The notes: generated by a model from the sequence alone, not told the origin. Numbered from the stretch's first letter, positions 23,588-36,665 are shown. The stretch is DNA of 64,000 nucleotides from Lentzea sp. NBRC 105346 (GCF_030269605.1 NZ_BSTQ01000003.1:310001-374000); one strand, 5' to 3'. Translations and numbers: made by a program.

Positions 23588-24163
23588 CTAGACAGTTGTG
23601 ACGCAGCTCACATCGAGCATATCGCTCTTGGCCGTTCGCGCCGTGCGAAGTGACAGCAGATGGACCACGAGGAGGAATGGCACGCCGAACGTCGGGATCA
23701 GGCTGAGCGGCAAACGGCTCACGATCGCCATCGCCGGGTCCGTGAGGCCGTGCGCGATGCCGAGGCTCACGGCGGTGACCAGATCGAGGATCCCGAGGGC
23801 CGTCCAGAGCGTGAAGATCCTGCCGGTCGGCGCGTACTTCGCCACGAACGGCGCCGTCGTCGCGATCGCCACGTCCCCGATTCCCGCAGGCAGGGCGAAC
23901 CCGGCGGGCAGCAGCCCCTGCGCCCACAGCGCGACGAAGACGAACCCGCCGATCCGCCACGCCTGAAGGTTGATCAACAGGCCGTGGTCACGCGTGCCGA
24001 CCCATTGGTTGAAGCGCGGCGACCACCGCAACGCGGCCAGCACGGCCAGCGGCGGCAGGCCCGCGGCGACCCCGAGCACGATCGGCGGCTCGGTCCCCTC
24101 GGTCTGGAACCAGCCGAGCGCCCCGGCGACGAAGGCGGCGATGAACCACAGTCCAGCGATCAT
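23588..24163 (-). CDS. Hypothetical membrane protein, 191 residues
   Basis: About five to six hydrophobic segments: GLWFIAAFVAGALGWFQTEG, IVLGVAAGLPPLAVLAALRW, IGGFVFVALWAQGLLPAGFA, WTALGILDLVTAVSLGIAHG and PTFGVPFLLVVHLLSLRTA. No catalytic motif is visible. The ATG 24163 (MIAGLWFIA) start is the first suited to a membrane protein; it is followed directly by the frd leader gene on the same strand. It diverges from an HxlR regulator, and two identical palindromes lie between them, so HxlR probably controls it. Confidence 0.75.
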   Translation of the reverse strand: MIAGLWFIAAFVAGALGWFQTEGTEPPIVLGVAAGLPPLAVLAALRWSPRFNQWVGTRDHGLLINLQAWRIGGFVFVALWAQGLLPAGFALPAGIGDVAIATTAPFVAKYAPTGRIFTLWTALGILDLVTAVSLGIAHGLTDPAMAIVSRLPLSLIPTFGVPFLLVVHLLSLRTARTAKSDMLDVSCVTTV

Positions 24164-24175
24164 GACGCACCCCTC

Positions 24176-24226
24176 ACTTGTCGATTGCAAGTGACAAGTT
24201 ATGCCCGTCACTTGTAACATGCAAGT
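24176..24226. promoter_or_regulatory. Two copies of ACTTG-N7-CAAGT operator
   Basis: The 17-base palindrome ACTTG-N7-CAAGT occurs at 24176-24192 and 24210-24226, spaced 34 bases start to start, about three helical turns. The pair covers the start of the HxlR gene and the upstream side of the membrane-protein gene. This is strong evidence of a dimeric repressor site, most simply the HxlR protein itself. Confidence 0.75.
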
Positions 24227-24554
24227 CGTGCGTTCGGACTGCGCGGTGGCGAACACGTTGGACATCGTCGGAGACAAGTGGTCGTTGCTGATCGTGCGCG
24301 ATCTGCTGGCCGCTCCCGAGCTGCGCTACGGCGACTTCCTGAGCAGCGGCGAGCACATCCCGACCAACACCCTGGCCGACCGGCTCAAGAAGCTGGAACA
24401 GGCGGGCATCGTGGAACGCGAGCTGTACAGCGAGCACCCGCCGCGGGCCGTCTACCGGCTCACGCGGGCGGGCCGCGAGCTCGGCCGGGTCGTGGACGCG
24501 ATGGCGGACTGGGGCGTCAAGCACCTGCCGGGCACGCGCCGGATCACGCCGTAG
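24201..24554 (+). CDS. HxlR-family transcriptional regulator
   Basis: A winged-helix regulator of up to 117 residues: CAVANTLDIVGDKWSLLIVR (the HxlR signature), IPTNTLADRLKKLEQAGIVE, and YRLTRAGRELGRVVDAMADW. Members often sense electrophiles or redox stress; the single Cys near the N-terminus (RSDCAVAN) is in the usual sensing position. The start is uncertain: ATG 24201, ATG 24219 and GTG 24228 are all in frame and none has a clear ribosome site. The second operator copy overlaps them, implying autorepression. Its stop overlaps the convergent phosphotransferase gene by 11 bases. Confidence 0.9.
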   Translation: MPVTCNMQVVRSDCAVANTLDIVGDKWSLLIVRDLLAAPELRYGDFLSSGEHIPTNTLADRLKKLEQAGIVERELYSEHPPRAVYRLTRAGRELGRVVDAMADWGVKHLPGTRRITP

Positions 24555-25494
24555 CGAGCTTCTTCAGGCACCACTCCAGCTCGTCGGACCACTTCGAGCG
24601 GAACATCGGCTCGTCGCGGTGCTCGACCATGTAGAGCGCCAGCTGCAGACGCCGCAACATGATCAGGTCCTCGATCGCCTCGTCCGGCGGCAGCGGGCGA
24701 ACGGACCGGTAGCCGGCGCGCACCGCGTCCTGCAGCTTCTCCCGGTCCCGCAGCCCGGAACCGCTGCGCAGTTCGAAGATCGTGACCGCGAGGTCGTAGG
24801 CGAAGTGGGCGTAGCCGCAGTCGTCGAAGTCGATCGCCCGCGCCTCCGCGCCGTGGAAGAGGAAGTTCTCGTAGTGCAGGTCGGCGTGGATGAGCCCGTA
24901 CGCGTCCGGGCCGGTGCCGAGTGCCTCCTTGGTGCGGGCGATCCGCGCCATCGCGGTGGCGACGAGCTTGGCGCCCTCCGCGGAGTGCGCCGCACGCACC
25001 AGTTCCGCGGCCCGCTCGGTGAGGAAGTCGGGCGCCGGGCGTGCGAGGGGCGCCATCGTGGCGCCGTGCTCCTGCAGCCGGGCCATCAGCACGCCGACCT
25101 CGTACAGGTGGGCCGGCGTCAGTGAGCGGTCGAGGAACCGGCCCTCGACCCACCGGTACAGCACGCAGCCGCGTTCACCGGGCACGAGCGGGTCACCGGC
25201 GACCGCGACCAGGTCGCCGTCCCTCGTGGGCACCGGATCGGGCACCCCGAGGTCGGTGTCGTGGCGCAACCGTCTCAGCCAGGTCATCTCCGACCTGAGC
25301 TGCTCCGGCGTGGCGCCGTCCTCGCGTTGCACGCGCATGACGTAGCGCTCGCCCGCATCGACGCGAAATGTCGTGTTCCAGCCGCCGCCCATGGGGGTCA
25401 GCCGGGTCACGGGCAGGTCGTACTGGACCAACGCGCCGAGCACGAGCCGCCGCATCCGCCGGGTCTGCCCGGCCTGAGTCAGTTCGCTGAACAT
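24544..25494 (-). CDS. Phosphotransferase (APH/choline kinase-like) family protein
   Basis: A 316-residue kinase-fold protein. The nucleotide-binding lobe holds PMGGGWNTTFRVDAGERYVM and VLYRWVEGRFLD. The catalytic loop is LIHADLHYENFLFHG and the metal-binding segment is IDFDDCGYAHFAYDLAV. These match the aminoglycoside phosphotransferase-like superfamily. The substrate could be a drug, an amino alcohol or a homoserine-like metabolite and cannot be read from sequence. The gene stands alone; its stop overlaps the HxlR stop region. Confidence 0.88.
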   Translation of the reverse strand: MFSELTQAGQTRRMRRLVLGALVQYDLPVTRLTPMGGGWNTTFRVDAGERYVMRVQREDGATPEQLRSEMTWLRRLRHDTDLGVPDPVPTRDGDLVAVAGDPLVPGERGCVLYRWVEGRFLDRSLTPAHLYEVGVLMARLQEHGATMAPLARPAPDFLTERAAELVRAAHSAEGAKLVATAMARIARTKEALGTGPDAYGLIHADLHYENFLFHGAEARAIDFDDCGYAHFAYDLAVTIFELRSGSGLRDREKLQDAVRAGYRSVRPLPPDEAIEDLIMLRRLQLALYMVEHRDEPMFRSKWSDELEWCLKKLATA

Positions 25495-25513
25495 CAGGCC
25501 AGGCTAGAACCGG

Positions 25514-25960
25514 TCACGCGGATTTCTTCACGAGTTTTCCATCGGGGGCGACGAGGAACCACTCCTCGTCCACGCCCTGGCCGTTGATGTCGCCCGCGAC
25601 CGCGTCGCCGACGTAGTAGTACAGCGGCCACTTCCCGTACACCGCCTGCGAGCTGCCCTCGGCCTGCTTCACCAGGTTCGGGTCCACGCCGTCACCACTG
25701 ACCACTTTGGACTTGCTGGTGAGCGCCGGCCAGACCGCGATGCAGTCGGCGTCGCACGCGCTGGACTTGTTCTCGTCCTTGGTGAACGCGTACAGGGTGC
25801 GGCCGGCCTGGTCGACGAGGACCGGCCCGAGGTCGGTCTGCGCGACCTTCACGGTGGCCTGTTGTTCTGGTTGTGCCTGCGGCTGCTGTTCCGTTTGCCC
25901 GCCACCACACGCGGCGAGCAGCAGTAACGGTGCGGCGAGCAGTCCCATCCGTGTACGCAT
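25514..25960 (-). CDS. COG4315-type lipoprotein (secreted repeat of unknown function)
   Basis: A 148-residue lipoprotein: signal peptide RTRMGLLAAPLLLLAACGGG with lipobox LAAC (Cys18), then a Gln-rich linker. Two PF03640-type repeats follow: VLVDQAGRTLYAFTKDE with CDADCIAVWPAL, and YGKWPLYYYVGDAVAGDING with VDEEWFLVAPDGK. Such proteins sit outside the membrane and are often linked to redox or respiratory genes. It is divergent from the CHRD protein gene across a 150-base region, which suggests shared control. Confidence 0.9.
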   Translation of the reverse strand: MRTRMGLLAAPLLLLAACGGGQTEQQPQAQPEQQATVKVAQTDLGPVLVDQAGRTLYAFTKDENKSSACDADCIAVWPALTSKSKVVSGDGVDPNLVKQAEGSSQAVYGKWPLYYYVGDAVAGDINGQGVDEEWFLVAPDGKLVKKSA

Positions 25961-26034
25961 GTTCCATCCCTTCGCGGACCTGTTCCGAGGACAACACGTT
26001 CGCAGAGGTCATTAGGTTCGATAAAAAGTTTGTT

Positions 26035-26052
26035 GAACCGGACCACCGGTTC
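26035..26052. promoter_or_regulatory. Inverted repeat in the lipoprotein/CHRD intergenic region
   Basis: GAACCGG-ACCA-CCGGTTC, with perfect 7-base arms, lies between the divergent lipoprotein and CHRD genes. A further GGTTC copy lies just left at 26016. A regulator or ECF sigma site is possible; the assignment is by symmetry and position. Confidence 0.4.
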
Positions 26053-26110
26053 GTTGCGTGTATGGGGCGTCGGTCCGCCACTCGATGACTAGCTCCTGGA
26101 GCTGAAACCC

Positions 26111-27352
26111 ATGCCAGCCAACAAGGTGGTCCTCACCACCGTCCTCGGCGCCGCGTTCGCGCTCCTCGTTCCCGCGACGAGTGCCGTGGCGCAGCCGAAG
26201 CCCGAGCCCGTGACCGTCACCATCAAGCAGAACGGCGACTACACCGCGACGCTGTGCGCCGCGGACACCCTCGAAGGCCGCTGCCTCGACGGCGCCAAGA
26301 AGGGTGACACGAAGACATTCACGGTACGACCACAGAAGGGCACACCGATCGAGGTGCGCGTGGTCGTCGACAAGGGAGGGTCGGCGTTCCAGAACTTCAC
26401 CGCCGACGGTCCCACGTTGAACATCGAAACCGGTGGCAACGCCAAGAACCCCACCGCCACCAAGGCGGCCGGCGGCGGTCACGGTGACCACGGTGGTACG
26501 CAGCCGCCGACCCAGCCGACCCAGCCGGAGAAGCCGAAGCCGGCGCCGGCGAAGGGTCAGCCGGTGTACCTGGAGGCCGCGCTCGACGGCAAGCAGGAGG
26601 TGCCGGCCCCGAATGGCGCGCCGGTCGGTGACAAGGACGCCTCCGCCCGCGCGCTCGTCGAGGTGAAGGGCGACCGGATCACGTTCTCCGCCGCCTGGAA
26701 GAACACCTCGCAGCTCACGCTCGGCCACATCCACCAGGGTGCGGCGGGCCAGAACGGCCCGGTGAAGGTCACGTTCTTCGGCACCCCGATGCCCGAGACC
26801 GTCACCTCCGCCGCCGGCCAGGTGATCGTGGACGCGGCGCTCGCGCAGGAGATCGTCAAGAACCCGGCCGGGTTCTACGTGAACCTGCACAGCACCGAGT
26901 TCGGCGGCGGCGCGGTCCGCGGCCAGCTGAAGAAGCTGGGCAACCGCGTCAACCCGCTCGACATCATCAAGGGCGGCCGCCTGCGTGCGTTCTCCAACGG
27001 CGCGCAGGAGGTCCCGGCCCCCAACGGCCCGAAGGTCGGTGACCCCGACGGTCAGGCCATCACGTTCGTGCAGCCCAACGGTTCCGCGGTCGACTTCTCC
27101 CTGGCGTGGGTGAACATCGAGGCGCCCACCCTGGGCCACGTGCACCAGGGTGCCGCCGGCCAGAACGGCCCGGTGAAGATCACCTTCTTCGGCACGGCCG
27201 TCCCGGAGACCGTCTTCGCGGTCGCGGGCACCGTGTCCAATGTGGACAAGGCGGTCGTCAACGACCTGAAGGCCAACCCGCAGAACTTCTACTCGAACCT
27301 GCACACCGCGACGTTCGGCGGTGGCGCGGTCCGGGGTCAGTTCCTCAACTGA
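26111..27352 (+). CDS. Secreted protein with two CHRD domains
   Basis: A 413-residue exported protein. The signal peptide is about residues 1-27 (VLGAAFALLVPATSAVAQ). An N-terminal beta-rich region to about residue 115 is followed by a Gly/Pro/Lys-rich linker (TQPPTQPTQPEKPKPAPAKG). Two CHRD (chordin-like) domains follow at about residues 155-278 and 292-413. Both contain GHIHQGAAGQNGPV or GHVHQGAAGQNGPV, VTFFGT or ITFFGT and the terminal FGGGAVRGQ, so they arose by internal duplication. CHRD domains occur in many secreted bacterial proteins without a known activity. A strong hairpin follows the stop. Confidence 0.93.
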   Translation: MPANKVVLTTVLGAAFALLVPATSAVAQPKPEPVTVTIKQNGDYTATLCAADTLEGRCLDGAKKGDTKTFTVRPQKGTPIEVRVVVDKGGSAFQNFTADGPTLNIETGGNAKNPTATKAAGGGHGDHGGTQPPTQPTQPEKPKPAPAKGQPVYLEAALDGKQEVPAPNGAPVGDKDASARALVEVKGDRITFSAAWKNTSQLTLGHIHQGAAGQNGPVKVTFFGTPMPETVTSAAGQVIVDAALAQEIVKNPAGFYVNLHSTEFGGGAVRGQLKKLGNRVNPLDIIKGGRLRAFSNGAQEVPAPNGPKVGDPDGQAITFVQPNGSAVDFSLAWVNIEAPTLGHVHQGAAGQNGPVKITFFGTAVPETVFAVAGTVSNVDKAVVNDLKANPQNFYSNLHTATFGGGAVRGQFLN

Positions 27353-27365
27353 CGGATCTGAAAGA

Positions 27366-27400
27366 GGCTCCGCGACCGGGCTCGCCCCGGTCGCGGAGCC
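27366..27400 (+). terminator. Terminator of the CHRD gene
   Basis: Perfect 15-base arms 27366-27380 (GGCTCCGCGACCGGG) and 27386-27400 with a 5-base loop, starting 13 bases after the CHRD stop. The right arm and the DNA after it are part of a tandem duplication whose second copy begins at 27588. Confidence 0.8.
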
Positions 27401-27403
27401 GTC

Positions 27404-27587
27404 TCATGCGGCCAGTTCGGTGAGCGTCGCCGCGACATGGTCGAGCATGCGCCGCACCTGCCGATACCCGAAACAGTCCGGCCGGTGCAGAATCCCGACG
27501 TGCAGCCGACCGTCGAACGTCAACACGTTCGCGGACAACGGCCCCGTCCACAGGTCGGTCATCTCCAACCCGGCTCGACAGCCTCGG
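27404..27587 (-). pseudogene. Duplicated 3' fragment of the acyltransferase gene
   Basis: This stretch repeats the last part of the acyltransferase gene next to it, offset by 209 bases, with few substitutions. Read on the minus strand it gives LEMTDLWTG then PLSANVLTFDGRLHVGILHR and the same C-terminus ending TELAA. Relative to the intact copy it lacks 42 bases, an in-frame loss of 14 residues between LWTG and the FSAN/LSAN segment. It has no start region and is a remnant. The frame remains open, so the duplication is probably recent. Confidence 0.8.
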
Positions 27588-27841
27588 GGCTCGCCCCGGT
27601 CGCGGAGCCGTCTCATCCGGCCAGTTCAGTGAGCGTCGCCGCGACATGGTCGAGCATGCGCCGCACCTGCCGATACCCGAAACAGTCCGGCCGGTGCAGA
27701 ATCCCGACGTGCAGCCGACCGTCGAACGTCAACGCGTTCGCCGAGAACGGCCCGTGCTCGACCGGTGGCCGCGGCCGGTCCGGCACCACCATCCCCGTCC
27801 ACAGGTCGGTCATCTCCAGCCCGGCCGGCAGCCTCGGCGGC
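27588..27841. repeat. Second (parental) copy of the tandem duplication
   Basis: The sequence beginning GGCTCGCCCCGGTCGCGG at 27588 repeats that at 27379. It continues through the 3' end of the acyltransferase gene. The copy at 27379-27587 carries the 42-base internal deletion; this copy is intact. The junction lies at the terminator half-arm, so the event captured the right arm of the CHRD terminator too. Confidence 0.8.
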
Positions 27842-28788
27842 GTCACCACGCCGATGTTGCTGGTGATCAACGTGACGCCGCGGACGTAACCGGGGTCGAC
27901 GAGCGTCTCGGCGAACCCCCGCAGCTCCAGCTCCGGCACGCCCTCGTCGACGGCAGCCCGCAGCCGCCGCGTGATGCCGTCCGCGAGCCGGAGCGGATCG
28001 CCGGCCCGCTCGACCGCGATGGTGTCGACGAACCAGCCACCGTTGTTGACCACCGCGTTCGCGGGGAGTGCGAGCCGGGTACGCAGGTCCACACCGGTGA
28101 ACAGTCCGAGCGGCATTGCTCCGGTGGCGGGCATCTCGGCGCGGGCGGCGAGCAGCAAAGCCGCCGCGATCACGCCGTGCATCGTGACGCCCTCGGCTTT
28201 GGCGCGGGCCGCCAGCAGGCCGGTGGTCCGCTCGTCGAGCCGCGTCCGGGACAGCTCGGTCCGCGAACCGGTCTCGGGTGCGAACGGGACGTGCGCGACG
28301 TCCACCGCCGACGCCCGTCGCTTCGCCACGTACGCTTCGTCCACAGTAGAAAGAAGGTCGAGCGGTGAGACCAGTGCCGCCTCGGGCGGCACCGGCGCCG
28401 GACACCCCTCGGCCAGCGCGGTGTAGGCCTCCCAGATCCAGTTCAGCACCATGAACGCGGAGCGGCCGTCGGCGACGAGGTGCTCGATGCCGAGCACGAA
28501 CACGTCCTCGTCACCGCTGGTGCACAGTGCCGCGCGCACCAGCGGTCCGTCGAACGCGGTCGCCGCCTCCTCCTGCGGCGACACGCCGGAGACCTCCAGC
28601 CGCGGTGGTTCGGCGCCCACGAACAGGTGGTCCCGGCCGGACAGCCGCGTGCGCAGCACCGGCTGCGTCGCCACGACGTGGTCGAACGCCGTGGCCAGCA
28701 GGTCGCGGTCGACACCTCCCCGGAGGTGGCACGCCCAGTTGACCCTGGTGAACGGCATGCCGCGCTCGAACGGCCGGAGCTGTCGCAT
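27613..28788 (-). CDS. Condensation/PapA-like acyltransferase
   Basis: A 391-residue protein of the CoA-dependent acyltransferase fold shared by NRPS condensation domains and mycobacterial PapA proteins. The catalytic motif is EHLVADG (His103, Asp107), with the usual first His replaced by Glu. Other landmarks are MHGVIAAALLLAARAEM (the latch-side helix) and FTGVDLRTRLALPANAVVNN. PapA-type enzymes transfer acyl groups to hydroxyls of lipids or polyketides; no partner polyketide gene is present. The start is ATG 28788 (MRQLRPFERGM, the usual PapA opening). Its last 60 codons are tandemly duplicated downstream. Confidence 0.85.
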   Translation of the reverse strand: MRQLRPFERGMPFTRVNWACHLRGGVDRDLLATAFDHVVATQPVLRTRLSGRDHLFVGAEPPRLEVSGVSPQEEAATAFDGPLVRAALCTSGDEDVFVLGIEHLVADGRSAFMVLNWIWEAYTALAEGCPAPVPPEAALVSPLDLLSTVDEAYVAKRRASAVDVAHVPFAPETGSRTELSRTRLDERTTGLLAARAKAEGVTMHGVIAAALLLAARAEMPATGAMPLGLFTGVDLRTRLALPANAVVNNGGWFVDTIAVERAGDPLRLADGITRRLRAAVDEGVPELELRGFAETLVDPGYVRGVTLITSNIGVVTPPRLPAGLEMTDLWTGMVVPDRPRPPVEHGPFSANALTFDGRLHVGILHRPDCFGYRQVRRMLDHVAATLTELAG

Positions 28789-28879
28789 GCGCGGATTCAA
28801 CCGACGTGATCCGCGCAGCCGCAACGAAACGGCCGAGAACCACGGTCTCGAATGGAGTCGTGGTGTTACGTCACGCCGT

Positions 28880-29302
28880 TCAGTAGTACCCGTCGATCGG
28901 CACGCGGGCCTCGTCCAGCAGGGCGGGGCCCTCCTGCCGTGGTTCCGGAAATCCCTGGAACCCGGTGAGCTCCACGAACTGTTCGGCGGACAGCGCGTAC
29001 ACGACCCGGCCGAGCCCGGACCGGGCGAGCCCACCGGCGCACATCGCGCACGGCTGCGTGCTGGTGTACATCGTGGTCTTCGCCGCGGTCTCGGCGTCCA
29101 GCTCACGCGCCGCCCAGCGGGCCATCTTCAGCTCGGGGTGCGCGCTGATGTCCTTGTCCCCCAGCACGGTGTTCCACGCTTCGGCGAGAACCTGCCCGTC
29201 CGGCCCGACCAGCAGCGAGCCGAACGGCGCCTCGCCCGTTTCCCGTCCGTGCTTCGCCAGCTCGATGGCGCGGCGCAGAAACCGCTCGTCCTCCGGTGTC
29301 AT
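28880..29302 (-). CDS. Nucleoside/guanine deaminase (cytidine deaminase-like fold)
   Basis: A 140-residue zinc deaminase. The metal ligands and catalytic Glu are His55-Pro-Glu57 (SAHPELKM) and Cys85/Cys88 (PCAMCAGG). HPE replaces the commoner HAE and is seen in guanine-deaminase-like members. The C-terminal VPIDGYY is unlike TadA, and the protein lacks TadA's usual length, so a free base or nucleoside substrate is more likely than tRNA. The ATG overlaps the stop of the LLM oxidoreductase gene (ATGA), showing co-expression. Confidence 0.87.
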   Translation of the reverse strand: MTPEDERFLRRAIELAKHGRETGEAPFGSLLVGPDGQVLAEAWNTVLGDKDISAHPELKMARWAARELDAETAAKTTMYTSTQPCAMCAGGLARSGLGRVVYALSAEQFVELTGFQGFPEPRQEGPALLDEARVPIDGYY

Positions 29303-30048
29303 GACTTCCTCCCCAGGTGTTCCGCGATCGTCTCGATGTCGGAGAAGTCGACCGGGTCGAGCACGACGGTCTCCGCGCCCAGCCGCCCCAGTTCGTTCAG
29401 GTCGTCCAGCACTTCTTCGATCGTTCCTTCGCCGGCCTGCTCGCGCTTTCCGTTGAGCCGCAACTTGATCCGCGGCACGAACGGTCCGCCGTCCAGCCTT
29501 TCCTCGAGCCACGGCATGGTGAAGTGCAACGGGTGCCACGCGTCGCCGATCCGGCGCGCCCTGGCGATGGCGGCGTCGCTGTTGCCGCCGACCCAGATCG
29601 GGATGTGCCCGGCCCGGTAACCCTCGTCCTGCCAGGCCTTCCTGATCTCGCCGAGGTGGTCGTCGGTGATCCTTCCCCTGCGCTCGAAGGGAATCCCCAG
29701 CGCCTCGAACTCCTGCCGGGCCCACCCGACGCCGACGCCGAGCACGAGTCGCCCGCCGCTGAGGTCGTTGAGGTTCGCCGCCATCCGCGCGGTCAGCAGC
29801 GGGTGCCGGTACGGCACGATGAGCACGGTCGTGCCGAGCTGGATGCGCTCGGTCATGCCCGCCACGTACGCGAGCGTCGTGAACGGCTCGTAGAACGGTG
29901 CCGGGTACTGCGCGGCGACGTCCGGCGTCACCACGACGTGGTCGGACATCATCAACAGGTCGAAGCCGAGCCCCTCGACGGCCTGCGCCTGGTCGCGCAG
30001 CCGACCGGGGTCGGTGTCGAAGTTCGGAATGTTCACGCCTATTCGCAC
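29299..30048 (-). CDS. LLM-class F420-dependent oxidoreductase
   Basis: A 249-residue TIM-barrel enzyme of the luciferase-like monooxygenase class. It has MRIGVNIPNF, GFDLLMMSDHVVV, IQLGTTVLIVPYRHPLLTAR and GGRLVLGVGVGWARQEFEAL, then IPIWVGGNS. These segments build the F420-binding pocket in actinobacterial members (TIGR03619-like). The substrate is unknown. The GTG start lies 93 bases from a divergent Lrp gene, and the stop overlaps the deaminase start. Confidence 0.92.
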   Translation of the reverse strand: MRIGVNIPNFDTDPGRLRDQAQAVEGLGFDLLMMSDHVVVTPDVAAQYPAPFYEPFTTLAYVAGMTERIQLGTTVLIVPYRHPLLTARMAANLNDLSGGRLVLGVGVGWARQEFEALGIPFERRGRITDDHLGEIRKAWQDEGYRAGHIPIWVGGNSDAAIARARRIGDAWHPLHFTMPWLEERLDGGPFVPRIKLRLNGKREQAGEGTIEEVLDDLNELGRLGAETVVLDPVDFSDIETIAEHLGRKS

Positions 30049-30141
30049 AGCTCAAGGCTATTGCGGCGGGCTATGTGGACTGAAGGGATTCCTCACGGCG
30101 TTCAAGCCTCGGCACCGCGAATCTCCCGGTAGTTTGGCCGC

Positions 30142-30606
30142 ATGGCCGAGAATCTCGACGCGACCGACTGGGCGATCCTGATCGAGCTGCAGAACGACGG
30201 CCGGGTCGCCATGACCGAGCTGGCGAAGCGGGTCAACCTGAGCGCGTCGGCGACGACCGAACGCGTCCGGCGCCTGGAGTCGTGCGGCGTGATCAAGGGC
30301 TACCGGGCCGATGTGGACCTCGCCGCCGCGGGGTACACCGTGCTCGCGGTCGTGCGGCTGAAGTACCCGGGATACCAGCACGAGCCGTTGCACAAGCTGC
30401 TGGACGAACGGCCGGAGATCCTCGAGTGCCTGCGCACGACCGGCGACGACTGTTACGTGCTGAAGATCGCGGCCACGTCGATGGCACACCTCGAACGGCT
30501 GGCGGACGAGCTGAACGCGTTCGGCAGCACCACCACGAACCTGGTGTACAGCGAAACCCTCTCCTACCGGGGACCCCGCCCGGTATGGAAGGTCAGCGAG
30601 GCGTAG
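30142..30606 (+). CDS. Lrp/AsnC-family transcriptional regulator
   Basis: A 154-residue regulator with an N-terminal HTH (LDATDWAILIELQNDGRVAM, SASATTERVRRLESCGVIKG) and an AsnC ligand domain (AAGYTVLAVVRLKYPGY, LRTTGDDCYVLKIAATSMAH). It is divergent from the LLM oxidoreductase-deaminase pair, which it may regulate. It converges with gltBD across a small hairpin. Confidence 0.94.
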   Translation: MAENLDATDWAILIELQNDGRVAMTELAKRVNLSASATTERVRRLESCGVIKGYRADVDLAAAGYTVLAVVRLKYPGYQHEPLHKLLDERPEILECLRTTGDDCYVLKIAATSMAHLERLADELNAFGSTTTNLVYSETLSYRGPRPVWKVSEA

Positions 30607-30613
30607 AGCCCGC

Positions 30614-30635
30614 TCCCCGACGCCGTTGTCGGGGA
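30614..30635. terminator. Hairpin between Lrp and gltD
   Basis: Arms TCCCCGAC (30614-30621) and GTCGGGGA (30628-30635) with a 6-base loop, midway between the convergent Lrp (30606) and gltD (30644) stops. Confidence 0.65.
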
Positions 30636-30643
30636 ACGGGAAG

Positions 30644-32141
30644 TCACACCACCGCGAGCGGCAGCAGGTTCGGGATCACCGGCGACGGCAGGTTCGACGA
30701 CCCCGTGAGGAACTTGTCGACCGCGTTGGCCACCGAACGGCCCTCCGCGATCGCCCACACCACAAGGGAAGCGCCGCGGTGTGCGTCACCGCACACGAAC
30801 ACGCCCGGCGCGGACGTCTGCCAGTCCGAGCCACACGCGATGGTGCCGCGCGCGGTCAGCGGGATGCCGAAGTCGTCCAGCAGGCGCATGTGCTCGACAC
30901 CCTCGAAGCCGATCGCCAGCAGCACCATGTCCGCGGGCAAGGTCTCGACCTCGTCGGACAGCGGGACAACCTTGCGGCGACCGGTGGAGTCCTTCTCGAC
31001 CCGCACCTTCTGCAGCTCGATCGCCTTGAGGTTGCTGTGCTCGTCGCCGACGAACCGCTTGACGGCGACGGCGAACTTGCGCTCGCCCGCCTCCTCGTGC
31101 GCCGGGTAGGTGCGCAGGATCCACGGCCACACGGGCCACGGCGAACGCTCGTCGTCGCGCACGGTCGGCGGCTGCGGGTACTGGTCCAGCTGCGTCACCG
31201 ACAGCGCGCCCTGGCGGGTCGCGGTGCCGTAGCAGTCGGCACCCGTGTCACCACCGCCGATGATGATGACGTGCTTGCCCTCAGCCGACAGCGACGAAGG
31301 CCCGTCCCCCTCGCAGGCGCGGTTCGCGGGCACCAGGTGATCCATCGCCAGGTGAATGCCCTTGAGCTCGCGGCCCGGCGTGGAGCGGTCGTCGCGGCCG
31401 CGCAGGGCACCGACGGCCAGGACCACGGCGTCGAACTGGGCGCGGAGCTGTTCGACCGTGATGTCGACGCCGACCTCGCAGCCGGTGACGAACTTCGTGC
31501 CTTCGCGACGCAGCTGCGCGAGGCGGCGGTCGAGGACCTTCTTCTCCATCTTGAACTCGGGGATGCCGTACCGCAGCAGGCCGCCGAGGCGGTCATCCCG
31601 TTCGTACACCACGACTTCGTGGCCGGCGCGGGTCAGCTGCTGCGCGGCGGCGAGACCCGCGGGGCCGGAGCCGACGACGGCGACGCGCTTGCCGGACGAC
31701 ACGGTCGCCTGCGACGGCTGGACATAGCCGTTCTCCCACGAGACGTCGGCGATGGTCTCCTCGACGCGCTTGATCGCGACGGCACCGCCGGCGTCGGGCG
31801 AGATCGCCAGCACGCACGCGGCCTCGCAGGGCGCGGGGCACAGGCGGCCGGTGAACTCCGGGAAGTTGTTCGTCGCGTGTAGACGGTCGGACGCCAGCTC
31901 CCAGTCGCCGCGGCGGACCAGGTCGTTCCACTCGGGGATGAGGTTTCCGAGCGGACAGCCCGCGGTTCCGCTGTGGCAGAACGGGATTCCGCAGTCCATG
32001 CAGCGCGTCGCCTGCGTGCGGACCTGCTTGTCCCGTTCCTTCGGGTTCTGCTCGACGTAGACCTCGCGCCAGTCGGCGAGGCGGTCCGGCTTCGGGCGCT
32101 TCGGAGCGTCCTGCCGGGTGAACTTCATGAAGCCCTGGGGG

Positions 32142-32149
<8 letters not shown>
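30644..32149 (-). CDS. gltD: Glutamate synthase small subunit
   Basis: A 501-residue NADPH-dependent electron-input subunit of GOGAT. N-terminal cysteines for iron-sulfur clusters lie in [20 protein letters not shown] and [12 protein letters not shown]. The FAD site is [20 protein letters not shown] and the NADPH site is [20 protein letters not shown]. The GTG start at 32149 ([10 protein letters not shown]) overlaps the end of gltB by 8 bases, so translation is coupled. It supplies reducing power to GltB to make glutamate from glutamine and 2-oxoglutarate. Confidence 0.97.

Positions 32150-36665
<4,516 letters not shown>

Noticed and set aside
28880-29302. tRNA adenosine deaminase TadA
   Set aside because: HPE replaces HAE, the C-terminus differs and the gene pairs with an LLM oxidoreductase, so a nucleoside or base deaminase is more likely.
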